The notes beneath the pieces are model-generated. The model did no database searches, had not been told where the DNA came from, and saw nothing but the letters and a program-made list of their open reading frames with translations. A stretch of 64,000 bases of DNA from Gammaproteobacteria bacterium (GTDB lineage Bacteria; Pseudomonadota; Gammaproteobacteria; Pseudomonadales; JAUIET01): assembly GCA_030429735.1 (NCBI GenBank), contig JAUIET010000006.1:62001-126000 (forward strand). The letters are read 5' to 3'. The stretch's first letter is position 1; every line of letters begins with the position of its first letter. The translations under genes were made by a program, and so were the position numbers. Of this stretch, positions 17,329 through 26,756 are shown piece after piece.

Positions 17329-20015
17329 ATCAGCTATCCGACAAAATCGAGGCTGTATTCCCGCTCAGCCCAACTCAAGCGGGAATGCTCTACCACTCTA
17401 TTAGCAGTCCGGGTAGCGCAACTTATATCGGGCAGCACAGAATACGGCTACGCAACGTAAATAGAAGCGCCCTGCGTGCGGCATTACAGAAAGTCATCAA
17501 TCGTCACAGTGCACTGCGCACTGCCTTTGTCTGGGAAGGCTTGTCGCAATCTGTTCAGCTTGTGTACGCCGAATGGGACGTGCCGCTGGAGGAGCTGGAT
17601 TTTTCGGGTAGTGAGCAGGAGCTGGACGCCTATTGTGAGGCAGAACGACGCATCGAATTTGATTTTGACAAGCAACCACCGTCGCGCTTCAAGTTACTTC
17701 GCTTAAATGATTCCGAAAGCGAGCTATTGTGGACCCGGCATCATGTAATGGTAGATGGCTGGTCAGCGCATGCTGTTTTGCGCGAACTGTCAGCAGCTTA
17801 CACGGCCGTCCTTGGAAACGAGCATTGGGACGCAGTGCCGGCCGATGGCTTCGCATGCTACATCGCCTGGCTGCAACAACAGGATACGGGTAAAAGCTCG
17901 GGCTATTGGCAGGCACTTCTGAGCAGTTCGCCAGCAAGCAGTGATATTGAGAATATTCGCTCAAGCAATCGCGGTGCGCATCATACTGAGCAAATAGAAC
18001 TGATACTCGACGAAGACTTCAGCGATCATCTGCGAGTCAGCTGTCGCGAAACAGGTATTACTCTCAGTGCGGCAATGCATGGCGCCTGGGCTGCAGTATT
18101 GGCTGCATTGAATGCTGGTACAACGCTGGTGTTTGGAAGCACTGTCTCTGGTCGTCCTGCTGGCTTGCCAAATGCGGAGCACATCGTTGGGAATTTTATC
18201 AACACTCTGCCAGTCGTGATCGACACCCACGCTGAGATGACACTGGGTGAATGCCTGAAAGCATTGCAGCTGCAAATTGCTCAAAGTTCAGAGCACAGTC
18301 ACATTCCGCATCGCGATATCGTCAACAATGCGTCTATTGAACCGGGTGCTGCCTTGTTCGAGAGTATTGTCGTGTTTATGAACTACCCAAAGTTAACGCA
18401 AGATCATTCTGCTCTTGATATTGCATACCACCAGTACAAAGAGCACAGTCATTACCCCTTGGCTGTATTGATTGTGCCCAATGATGCCATTGGCATTATC
18501 CTTATCCACGATAAAGGCTTAATTGAGCCATTCAAAGCCCGCCAATTGACCAAATTGTTCGAACAAAATTTACGTAACCTGGTCAGTCAACTTAAGAAGC
18601 CCGCTGAAGACTATTTCAAAGGTGCGCGTACGCATAGATCAACGCTGAAGACAACGCCATTGATTGTGCCGCCTACTGATGTTGTCAGCCGGATGTCCGA
18701 GACTGCGCGCCTTCATCCAACGCGCTGCGCTCTGAACGATGGTGAACTCAGCCTCAGTTACGCGGACCTTGATAATGCAGCAGCAAACCTTGCCGTCCAG
18801 TTGCGGGACAACGGGGTTAAATCTGGAGACCGCGTACTGATCAGAATGCCCCGCAGCCTGCAAGGTCTGGTGGCAATTTGGGGCGTGCTGTATGCAGGTG
18901 CAAGCTACGTTCCTTGCAATCCCGAAGAAAGCGCCTTACGACTTCGTGAGCTTATGAGCGCTACTGGCGCTCGCTGCTTGGTCAGCAGTGAAGTACTTAG
19001 CGATTTTCCCGACGCACTGGTGTTTACGCACATCGATTTGAGCAGCCGCGTTTTCCAGCCCATAGTGCCAGAACCGGATTCGTTAGCGTACATTATTTTC
19101 ACTTCAGGCAGCACCGGTCAAGCCAAGCAAGTGCCGGTTAGTCACAGCAACCTCGCGCATTCGCTTGCTGCCCGCCTGCAATACTATGATCACACACCTC
19201 GTGTATACGCCTTGTTATCACCTTTGGCGTTTGACAGCTCTGTTGCAGGTATATTCTGGATGGCTGCCACGGCTGGTGAGTTGCTATTGCTTAGCGAAAA
19301 AGATATGTCACAGCCGAACCAACTGGTGAACACATTGCTGAACAACAGGGCAGACAGCCTGCTTTGCCTGCCAAGCGTATATACAGCACTTATTTCAGCA
19401 TGGCCAGACGACAGCAGGCATTCACTGCAATTAGCGATTGTAGCGGGTGAAGCATGCCCGGCAACGGTATTGCAGCAGCACCGCTCATTATTTCCTAAAG
19501 CCACTCTGGTGAACGAGTACGGTCCTACGGAAGCAAGTGTGTGGTGTTGCGCACAACGCTTCAGTCCTGGTGATAATACCGGAGCCACGTCTGATTATTT
19601 GGCTATTGGTCACGCGATTCCAGGTGTGAGCTTGACAGTTCGCAACGAGCACGGAGTGGTTCCAGCAGGCACTGTTGGAGAGCTTTGCGTAAGTGGCCAC
19701 ACTGTAGTTAACCGAGTTATTGAGTCTGGTACACATTACGCAACCGGCGATCTTGTTGAGCAGCTGCAAGATGGGTCGCTGTTGTTTCGCGGGCGCCTCG
19801 ATGCGCAGATAAAGATTCGCGGGCACCGCGTTGATCCAACAGATATAGAAGCCCGTTTGATCCAGCATCCAAAAGTAGAGGATTGCGCGGTAATTGCCGT
19901 ATCAAACCCGAGTAATGCGACGATGGACGAAATAGAACAGGCCATGGCCTTATTGTCACCTGTTGAAGCCAATGAGTTACTGCATTTTGTGGAGAACACC
20001 AATGCGACGACTTAA
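17325..20015 (+). CDS. NRPS C domain plus adenylation core, lacking the A-domain tail and PCP
   Basis: An 896-residue protein coupled to the previous gene (ATGA). Condensation domain about 1-430 (HHVMVDGWS at about 138). Adenylation core about 450-870 (TSGSTGQAKQ near 593, NEYGPTEAS, YATGD, A8 IKIRGHRVDPTDIE near 829). It ends soon after A8 with VENTNATT and has no A10 lysine and no carrier. Those parts are in the gene at 20796, after an intervening methyltransferase gene. The pocket reads D-S-A-C-I-A-E-V-W plus the Lys in trans, which I cannot assign. Glu at the A322 position could bind a cationic side chain. Confidence 0.9.
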   Translation: MNQLSDKIEAVFPLSPTQAGMLYHSISSPGSATYIGQHRIRLRNVNRSALRAALQKVINRHSALRTAFVWEGLSQSVQLVYAEWDVPLEELDFSGSEQELDAYCEAERRIEFDFDKQPPSRFKLLRLNDSESELLWTRHHVMVDGWSAHAVLRELSAAYTAVLGNEHWDAVPADGFACYIAWLQQQDTGKSSGYWQALLSSSPASSDIENIRSSNRGAHHTEQIELILDEDFSDHLRVSCRETGITLSAAMHGAWAAVLAALNAGTTLVFGSTVSGRPAGLPNAEHIVGNFINTLPVVIDTHAEMTLGECLKALQLQIAQSSEHSHIPHRDIVNNASIEPGAALFESIVVFMNYPKLTQDHSALDIAYHQYKEHSHYPLAVLIVPNDAIGIILIHDKGLIEPFKARQLTKLFEQNLRNLVSQLKKPAEDYFKGARTHRSTLKTTPLIVPPTDVVSRMSETARLHPTRCALNDGELSLSYADLDNAAANLAVQLRDNGVKSGDRVLIRMPRSLQGLVAIWGVLYAGASYVPCNPEESALRLRELMSATGARCLVSSEVLSDFPDALVFTHIDLSSRVFQPIVPEPDSLAYIIFTSGSTGQAKQVPVSHSNLAHSLAARLQYYDHTPRVYALLSPLAFDSSVAGIFWMAATAGELLLLSEKDMSQPNQLVNTLLNNRADSLLCLPSVYTALISAWPDDSRHSLQLAIVAGEACPATVLQQHRSLFPKATLVNEYGPTEASVWCCAQRFSPGDNTGATSDYLAIGHAIPGVSLTVRNEHGVVPAGTVGELCVSGHTVVNRVIESGTHYATGDLVEQLQDGSLLFRGRLDAQIKIRGHRVDPTDIEARLIQHPKVEDCAVIAVSNPSNATMDEIEQAMALLSPVEANELLHFVENTNATT

Positions 20016-20799
20016 ACGCCGCGCTAACTACGAGCTGCAGTTACAGTTAAAAACAGACGACTTTATTGCGCCGCCGAGGCCCGCTCAACGCAACTGGCTG
20101 GTTAACCGCGCATTGTCTGAACTGACATGGGATCTGGACGCAATCCACGATCTTGCCGCACGCTTTGTGCCCGGCGTGGAGGCATTGTTAAACCATGAAA
20201 ACGACAATGATTCGGCTCCTGAAGCCGATGACATTATGGAATTGTGGCAACTGCCAATCATGCAAAGAATGGCGGATTGTGTCAGTTCAAGTCACGGTCA
20301 TGTTTTGGAGATTGGCTATGGGCGTGGCATATCAGCCGAGATGATTCAACAAGGTAATGTTCGGGAACACACCATCGTTGAGTGTGTTCCTGCCATCGCA
20401 CAGCAGTGTCGCGACTGGGCTCGTGAAAATGGACTCAACATACACGTTTTGGAAGGTCGCTGGGAAGATGTGCAAGGTGAACTGCAGACCTATGACGGCA
20501 TTTTTTTCCATACCTATCCAATGGACAGCGAAGAATACGCTGAAGCCACACGACGCAGCGCAACACTCGCTGAGCCATTTTTTCCAGTCGCAGCGAAGCA
20601 TTTGAGCAACGACGGAGTATTCACCTATTTCAGTAATGAAATTGACTCACTATCCAGGGCGCACCAACGAGCACTATTCCAGGAATTTGCGCGGATTAGT
20701 ATTGAACCGTTATGCGGCCTTGATATCCCCGAGCAAGTGAAAGATACCTGGTGGATTGATCAGATGATGATTGTCATTGCCTCAGGCCCGAAGAAGTGA
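20002..20799 (+). CDS. Guanidinoacetate N-methyltransferase-like enzyme of the NRPS operon
   Basis: A 265-residue SAM methyltransferase in a different frame from its neighbours. It starts at ATG 20002, inside the end of the previous gene (14-base overlap), with GGAGA six bases upstream. The sequence MQRMADCV, VLEIGYGRGISAEMIQ, HTIVECVPAIAQQCRDWA, GRWEDV and YDGIFFHTYPM follows animal guanidinoacetate methyltransferase block by block. The closest relatives by motif are GAMT and RMT2 arginine methyltransferases, not the usual NRPS N-methyltransferase domain. It lies exactly where an A8/A9-inserted methyltransferase domain would lie, so it likely methylates the residue of this split module. Confidence 0.85.
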   Translation: MRRLKRRANYELQLQLKTDDFIAPPRPAQRNWLVNRALSELTWDLDAIHDLAARFVPGVEALLNHENDNDSAPEADDIMELWQLPIMQRMADCVSSSHGHVLEIGYGRGISAEMIQQGNVREHTIVECVPAIAQQCRDWARENGLNIHVLEGRWEDVQGELQTYDGIFFHTYPMDSEEYAEATRRSATLAEPFFPVAAKHLSNDGVFTYFSNEIDSLSRAHQRALFQEFARISIEPLCGLDIPEQVKDTWWIDQMMIVIASGPKK

Positions 20800-21479
20800 C
20801 TGAGCTGGAGTCAAGCATGCGAGAACGCCTGCAAAAATTGAGTGCGCTGCAGCAGCAATTATTAGCTGAGCAACTGCAAGCGCGCGAAGTCCTCAAGCAC
20901 ACACCAACACGCCTGCGGCTGGTAGCTATAGTCTGTGGCTGCCACCCAGAGCAAGAGCAACAACTCAGTGACTACCTGAGCGAGTCATTGCCCGATTATA
21001 TGCAACCAAGTCAGTGGCTTTTCGACCTTGAATTACCCAGAAACGCCAATGGCAAACTTGATCGTCGAGCACTTTCGCGACAACTGCATAAAGGGCAGCT
21101 TACTAACATAAACGAAACCACTGCTAAAACCACACCTGTTCAGCAAGATACCACTCCAACAGATGCGAAAATACAGGCCATAGAACAGACTCTCTCGGCA
21201 ATTTGGGCTGAAGTGCTGTTTATGGATAACGTTCAACTTGACGATGATTACTTCGAACTCGGCGGGGACTCAATCGCAAGTATGCAAATTGTCGCGCGTG
21301 CCAGCAAGCATGATCTGGAGTTCAGCACGCAGGACATTATGCGTTTTCCAAGTGTCCGGCAATTGAGTAAGCGATTACTGGATCTGCGCAAAGAAAAAAG
21401 CAGCGTCCGGGAATCAGCAAGCGAACAAGATGCCGAATCACTTGCTGACGTTATGCGTGTGCTAAATCTGGGGAATTAA
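20796..21479 (+). CDS. Adenylation C-terminal subdomain plus PCP (detached)
   Basis: A 227-residue protein starting at GTG 20796, which overlaps the methyltransferase stop (GTGA). After a helical linker (RLQKLSALQQQLLAEQLQ) it has the A9-A10 part of an adenylation domain (TRLRLVAIVCGC ... DYMQP ... LPRNANGKLDRRAL, with the catalytic Lys) and then a PCP (YFELGGDSIASMQIV). It lacks the adenylation core, which is in the gene ending at 20015. The two must dock to form an active enzyme. It shares the reading frame of the upstream synthetase, while the methyltransferase between them is shifted by one. Confidence 0.88.
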   Translation: MTELESSMRERLQKLSALQQQLLAEQLQAREVLKHTPTRLRLVAIVCGCHPEQEQQLSDYLSESLPDYMQPSQWLFDLELPRNANGKLDRRALSRQLHKGQLTNINETTAKTTPVQQDTTPTDAKIQAIEQTLSAIWAEVLFMDNVQLDDDYFELGGDSIASMQIVARASKHDLEFSTQDIMRFPSVRQLSKRLLDLRKEKSSVRESASEQDAESLADVMRVLNLGN

Positions 21480-24400
21480 TGAGCGCTGTTCGCCAGCACG
21501 ATATTGAACACGTTGCCCCGCTAAACGGCTTGCAACAAAGCATGCTGTTTCGCTCACTTGCGGAACCAAACTCAGGGCATTACATAGAACAACTGAGTTT
21601 TGAATTCAATAACTTTAATCCACAGGCTATGCAGGCGTCGCTGGACGCAGTGATAGCCACACGATGGGCAATGCGCACGTCTTTTTTGTGGCGCGAACAG
21701 TCAACGCCGAAGCAACTGACGTTTCGTGAAGCGCACCGCCCGATCGAATTTAAAACGATCAACAGTGATCATTGTGGGCGGCTTTCCGATGACTCTAAAC
21801 GTCAGGTCATTGCTGAAGACAGGGCCAGAGGCCTAAGCCTCGGTGAGGCACCGCTGATGCGCATGACGGTGTTCACGCCTGAAGAAGCGATGCCTAACAC
21901 TGGACAACGCACAGCGTTTTGCATTTGGACATTCCATCATGCCATCGTGGACGGTTGGTCGATTGCACTGTTGCAACATGAACTACTTGCTTATTACCAA
22001 GCCTTCCGACACGGCATTTCTCCCAATCTGCCAGCTGCTGATACGGCAGCTGCGAAGAGCAAACCGCCAGCTCAGAAAGACCTGGGGCATTGGGCTCAAC
22101 AACTTCAGGATGCCAGTACAGACAGTGTGCTCGATTTTCTACCTGGACACATTGGCAAACAACGCCTCTACCTCGACGTTGAGTACAGCGATGAAACCCG
22201 GCTAGTTGAACGCATTCGTGCAAGCTGTCAAAGATATCGTGTGACATTCGCAAACATTGCCCACGCCGCCTGGGCTTTGCTGCTCTGTCACTTAAACGGC
22301 AGGGAAACTGTGCTGTATGGCACTATCGATAGTGGTCGAAGTGATCTCAAAAACGGCGAAACCGCTGTCGGCATGTTAATGCAATTACTACCTGTACGCA
22401 TCGACATCGACGAGTCCACGCCATTAGGTCCTTTTTTGCAAGAGCTGCAGCGCAAACAATGGTCATTGAACAATGACAGACTGCCCTCTCCTGCGGATAT
22501 GGCACTGGCGCTGCACCGCGCGCCTGGTGATGAACTTTTCGATGCATTACTTCTGGTGCAAAACTATCCGGTGCCTGATTTCCCTGATGACATAGGCTTA
22601 CTGGAATACAAGGGTTTTGAACAAGCAGATGCGCCGCTGGTATTATCGGTTGGAATCACAGACAAACTGAGTATGTTAGCGCGCGTTCAAACCGACAGAG
22701 TGAACGCCGCGCAAGCACGATTGCTACAGGCATGTTTTGCCAAAATGCTGGACCTTGTTGCTGGCGCTACTGAAACACAGACGCTTGGCGGATTGTTGGA
22801 TCAATTTGCAGGCACGAGCGTTCCCTCAGCAGGCATAACTCAACATACCACGGCGCCTCAAACCCGCTGCATAGATCGCTTTGCGGCAATCGTTCAAGAT
22901 TGCCCAAATAAAACGGCCCTGATCGATGCCAACGCGTCGTATACCTATGCGGCTCTGGCCAGTAGGGCGGAGGAAATACGAGAACAACTCGAACATGCCG
23001 GAGTGACCGATCAGAGTGTTGTTGGCGTTCTTTTACCCCGCTGCGTTAACTCTGTTGCCAGCTGCGTGGCTATTCTTGCCCAAGGTGCGAGCTACGTGCC
23101 AATAGATCCTGCTTTCCCAGCGTCGACCGTGCAGGCCATGTTGGCTGATAGCAACGCCAACTGTGTTATTACCGCCAGCAAAGGCAGTTTTAATTCTGCG
23201 GATACATCAATCCAGGTGTTACCTTTGCCATTGGCCGAGGGTGCGGCGTCGAAACAGCTGTCTGTTTGCAGTAGCAAAAATGACATAATGTGCGTTCAGT
23301 TTACATCCGGTTCTACCGGGCGAGCCAAGGGCGTGACACTTAGCCACACAGCAATCATGAATCGATTGTTGTGGATGGAACGCTGCTACCCCTTCGCTGA
23401 GGCTGAGGCATGCGCCGCAAGAACACCGGTCAACTTCGTGGACTCTGTTGCCGAAGTATTTGGTCCGCTGTGCGCTGGTGTGAGCTGCCGGATCATTGAT
23501 GATGCCGAGTTGTTCTCGATGAGTAAGTTTATCAACATCGTTGAGCAGTGCGGTATAACTCGCCTAACTCTGGTGCCATCGCTGCTGGATGCATTGCTTT
23601 CCGAGCTTCGTCAGACAAACCAGTGGTCAAAGGTGCGTTTGTGTATCGTCAGCGGCGAAGCTTTAAGCCCTCGGTTGGTCAAAGGCTTCCACAATGCCAT
23701 GCCGAACTGCCGCTTGTTAAATCTGTACGGCAGTACTGAGGTTGCTGCTGACGCCATGTGTTACGTGACATCAGCAGCAGATAGCGAGGATCAACAATGG
23801 GTACCTATCGGAGAACCAATCGATAATTTGAGCGCCCGCGTGTGCAATTCCATTGGGCGTCCGCTGCCGCGCGGGATCATTGGTGAACTTCGTATTGGTG
23901 GCTTGGGGGTTACCAAAGGGTACATCAATGACCAACAGCTAACGGCGCAAAAGTTTGTAGATGGCTACTTTCTCAGCGGTGATCTCGCTTTCCAGGATGA
24001 CAATGCTCTGTTTCATTACCGTGGCCGTTCAGACAGACAAGTCAAGTTGCGCGGTCAACGCGTTGAACCCGGTGCAATAGAAACCACACTTGCGCGGCAC
24101 CCTAAAATTCGCCAGGCGGTTGTTGTATTGTCCGACCACCACTTGGTGTGCTTTTACACTGGCGAACACGTGGCAAGTACAGTGTTAATGGAATTCATGG
24201 GCTCTACATTGCCAAGCTATAGCGTGCCGGCCCGCTATCGGCAAATAGATGAAATACCGCTGACGCAGAACGGCAAGATAGATTATCGCGTGCTTCAGCA
24301 AATGACGGCAGCAGCGTCAGCGAATGAAGATAATGACAAAGAGGCTGTATCACTGTCTCTGCATCAAAAAGAGCTGGGGCTTACCATCGGCAACATTTGG

Positions 24401-25384
24401 TCAGAACTGTTACCCAATTCAGTTATTTCTACCAATACCGACTTCTTTGAAGCCGGCGGTCATTCGCTGCTCGCCATGCAAATGATTGCCAGCGTCGAGC
24501 GAGCTCTGGGCTTGAATGTGCCGCTCGCGGTGTTTATGCGCAATACACGCTTGGCCGATTTCGCCAAAGTATTGTTCGAAGGTATTCCCAAACTGTCTGC
24601 GCCTGAATTGATTACCCTGCGCGATGGCGACGGCTCTGCGGCCGCGCTGTTTTGCATTCAGGGCGATGCGTATAATATAGTTCCGCATTGTCAGATAGAC
24701 AGAAAAATCTATTGGATTTCCCAATGGTCTATTTGTGTGGATTTGACGCGCGACCCTCAGCCAGTGCCAGAGGAGTCTATACAGGAGACTGCCGAACGAT
24801 ACGCAAAGCACATTGAGCGGGTGCATCCGGAGGGTGAGCTTTGTCTGCTTGCAGCCTGCGGTGCTGCCGTAATTTCTATCGAAATAGCCAGGATTTTGGA
24901 GCGCCAGGGACGACCCCCCAGCAAGCTGGTACTCATGGACTTGCCTCGAGGTGAACTGACCACAGCGTCAGAGCGTGGCTTCAAACATCGGCAGGGTCGC
25001 AATATTTTGCACAGCGCCTACGGCTATGCAATGCGAGTCGGCGGCGGGAACAAGATAAAAGCTTACTTTGATCGCAATAAGATTTATCGCAAGATAAACC
25101 GGGGGATTGCATTATCAGATGCAGAAGCGGCCGAGTTAATGCATATTCGCTTGAGCGACGCTCTTGGAAACTACGAGCCAGAGGAGTATCCCGGTCAGGT
25201 GGAGCTTATACTGTCGAAGGCTTGGTATCGCGGCGTAGCAAAAGAGGAAGATGCAAAAGTACCAGACTTTTGGAAACCGTTTTTACCGAATGTCTCGGCT
25301 ATTCATTTTTCGCCTGCTGAGCACCATTCAGATTTATTGCAAGGTGCGGCGGCTGCCTTTGCAGTAAACGTTATCGAAAACTGA
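21479..25384 (+). CDS. Terminal NRPS module C-A-PCP-TE, beta-amino-acid-like pocket
   Basis: A 1301-residue synthetase whose ATG overlaps the previous TAA by one base. Condensation domain about 1-440 (HHAIVDGWS at about 152). Adenylation about 460-930 (TSGSTGRAKG near 608, NLYGSTEVAAD, FLSGD, A10 LTQNGKIDY near 927). PCP about 950-1030 (AGGHSLLAMQM, Ser near 994). Thioesterase about 1040-1301. The pocket has V-D-A-T-I-S-L-A-D-K; the usual first Asp is replaced and eight of ten positions match the beta-alanine code VDWVISLADK. In the thioesterase the GxSxG elbow reads AACGAA, placing Cys1127 at the nucleophile position; VLMDLP and EHHSDLL supply plausible Asp and His. It would add the last residue and release the product. 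Confidence 0.92.
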   Translation: MSAVRQHDIEHVAPLNGLQQSMLFRSLAEPNSGHYIEQLSFEFNNFNPQAMQASLDAVIATRWAMRTSFLWREQSTPKQLTFREAHRPIEFKTINSDHCGRLSDDSKRQVIAEDRARGLSLGEAPLMRMTVFTPEEAMPNTGQRTAFCIWTFHHAIVDGWSIALLQHELLAYYQAFRHGISPNLPAADTAAAKSKPPAQKDLGHWAQQLQDASTDSVLDFLPGHIGKQRLYLDVEYSDETRLVERIRASCQRYRVTFANIAHAAWALLLCHLNGRETVLYGTIDSGRSDLKNGETAVGMLMQLLPVRIDIDESTPLGPFLQELQRKQWSLNNDRLPSPADMALALHRAPGDELFDALLLVQNYPVPDFPDDIGLLEYKGFEQADAPLVLSVGITDKLSMLARVQTDRVNAAQARLLQACFAKMLDLVAGATETQTLGGLLDQFAGTSVPSAGITQHTTAPQTRCIDRFAAIVQDCPNKTALIDANASYTYAALASRAEEIREQLEHAGVTDQSVVGVLLPRCVNSVASCVAILAQGASYVPIDPAFPASTVQAMLADSNANCVITASKGSFNSADTSIQVLPLPLAEGAASKQLSVCSSKNDIMCVQFTSGSTGRAKGVTLSHTAIMNRLLWMERCYPFAEAEACAARTPVNFVDSVAEVFGPLCAGVSCRIIDDAELFSMSKFINIVEQCGITRLTLVPSLLDALLSELRQTNQWSKVRLCIVSGEALSPRLVKGFHNAMPNCRLLNLYGSTEVAADAMCYVTSAADSEDQQWVPIGEPIDNLSARVCNSIGRPLPRGIIGELRIGGLGVTKGYINDQQLTAQKFVDGYFLSGDLAFQDDNALFHYRGRSDRQVKLRGQRVEPGAIETTLARHPKIRQAVVVLSDHHLVCFYTGEHVASTVLMEFMGSTLPSYSVPARYRQIDEIPLTQNGKIDYRVLQQMTAAASANEDNDKEAVSLSLHQKELGLTIGNIWSELLPNSVISTNTDFFEAGGHSLLAMQMIASVERALGLNVPLAVFMRNTRLADFAKVLFEGIPKLSAPELITLRDGDGSAAALFCIQGDAYNIVPHCQIDRKIYWISQWSICVDLTRDPQPVPEESIQETAERYAKHIERVHPEGELCLLAACGAAVISIEIARILERQGRPPSKLVLMDLPRGELTTASERGFKHRQGRNILHSAYGYAMRVGGGNKIKAYFDRNKIYRKINRGIALSDAEAAELMHIRLSDALGNYEPEEYPGQVELILSKAWYRGVAKEEDAKVPDFWKPFLPNVSAIHFSPAEHHSDLLQGAAAAFAVNVIEN

Positions 25385-25386
25385 TG

Positions 25387-26586
25387 CTATGCGCTTTCAG
25401 TTGCGGGAAGTAAAGCGCGAAGCCTATCACCCGCAGCAAAGTCCACATCCAGCGCACGTTCAGCAAACCAGTACAGTGATATAGCAATCAATGCGGCCGC
25501 ACCTAGCGGCATTATAAAGCGCTGATACAGGGCTGTTTTTCTGAGTACAAACAACACCGGAACCACCATGGCAACAATCGCCAGTTGTCCAAGTTCAACA
25601 CCAATATTGAACCCTAACAGAGACCACACCAGGTACTTCTCCGGTATCCATAACTCGCTCATCACGCTTGCGAAGCCGAAACCGTGGAACAAACCAAACA
25701 ACAGTACCACCCAGAACGCATGCCCGGCAAATACAGGCCACAATACGTAGAGTGCTGCAGCCGCAATGGAGATTGCAATAATGGATTCCACTAAACGCGA
25801 GTTTAGCGACATGACATCCAATGCCGCCGCACTTAAAGTAAAGGAATGCGCGACAGTAAAAACCGTAACAATCTTGATCACACCGATCAGTGCCGAACGA
25901 AAATCTGGCGTTGCAACCCAACGCCCTCCTTCGCGCACCATCACACTCGGCAGCAACAATGCAATCAGGAACAGGATGTGGTCCGTGCCAATCCAGATGT
26001 GATGCATACCCTGCTCGATAAACCCCCACAGACCACGAAGCGACGACCCCGAATCTATCGCCAGGGTTTGCAGCCGGGAATCCGGACCAAAGTTCAAAGA
26101 GATAAAGGCTTCATTTTGGATAGTGCCCGTTTTCCAGTTATTCTCGATGATAAGCAAGCTGCGATGCTTGTCATCGTGATCAAAAAACAGGTGATTGCTA
26201 AGCTCTATTTCCTTGGCCGGAGCGGTCAATGCCGGCAACTCAAAATGCACCAGAACAAACTTCGCAAATGACGCATCAAGCTGTTCAAAAGACGTAATAG
26301 TGATCGGGTGTTGGCCGCCGTCTACAGACAAGCCAACACGTTCCCGCAAATAAGCGCTGATTGCAGACTTGTGAGCGAGAATTTCCTGCATCCTCGGTGA
26401 TGTTTGTTCTGCAAGCCCAAGACCCAGGGCCATATTCAGATCTTTAGTGGTAACCTCGAAGCGCCCTTCTACGTGTTCGTCGGTAATGGTCAGAAAGATA
26501 TAGCTCTGGTCCGGTGAGTGCGCAGTTGCCGGACCTGAAAAAACGATTGCAAAAAGAATGAGTAAGCCTGTAACACGAATAATCAT
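25387..26586 (-). CDS. HupE/UreJ-like membrane protein
   Basis: A 399-residue protein with a signal peptide (cleavage near PATAHS), a periplasmic N-terminal half of about 190 residues, and six or more membrane helices containing GMHHIWIGTDHILFLIALL and VAHSFTLS, histidine motifs of the HupE/UreJ_2 family. Members are linked to nickel or other metal uptake, but function is unproven for this subfamily. It converges on the NRPS operon with two bases between the stops, so no separate terminator fits there. Confidence 0.85.
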   Translation of the reverse strand: MIIRVTGLLILFAIVFSGPATAHSPDQSYIFLTITDEHVEGRFEVTTKDLNMALGLGLAEQTSPRMQEILAHKSAISAYLRERVGLSVDGGQHPITITSFEQLDASFAKFVLVHFELPALTAPAKEIELSNHLFFDHDDKHRSLLIIENNWKTGTIQNEAFISLNFGPDSRLQTLAIDSGSSLRGLWGFIEQGMHHIWIGTDHILFLIALLLPSVMVREGGRWVATPDFRSALIGVIKIVTVFTVAHSFTLSAAALDVMSLNSRLVESIIAISIAAAALYVLWPVFAGHAFWVVLLFGLFHGFGFASVMSELWIPEKYLVWSLLGFNIGVELGQLAIVAMVVPVLFVLRKTALYQRFIMPLGAAALIAISLYWFAERALDVDFAAGDRLRALLPATESA

Positions 26587-26756
26587 GGTTTTATCTAATC
26601 AGTAAGCTTTCAGTATTTTACGCCGAATGCATACGCGCATCGCACCGCTTATCGACAAATCACCACGTCGGGATGACGCCATTGCCACTACCGCCACGCG
26701 CTTGACTGTTATACGATAGAGCTGGCCATCACCGATAATAGTAAAGGAGACAAACG

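Noticed and set aside
20002-20799. A sequencing error as the cause of the split module
   Set aside because: Two opposite indels would be needed exactly at the domain borders, and the middle gene has its own GGAGA site and overlapping start. Not fully excluded, so resequencing is named as the test.
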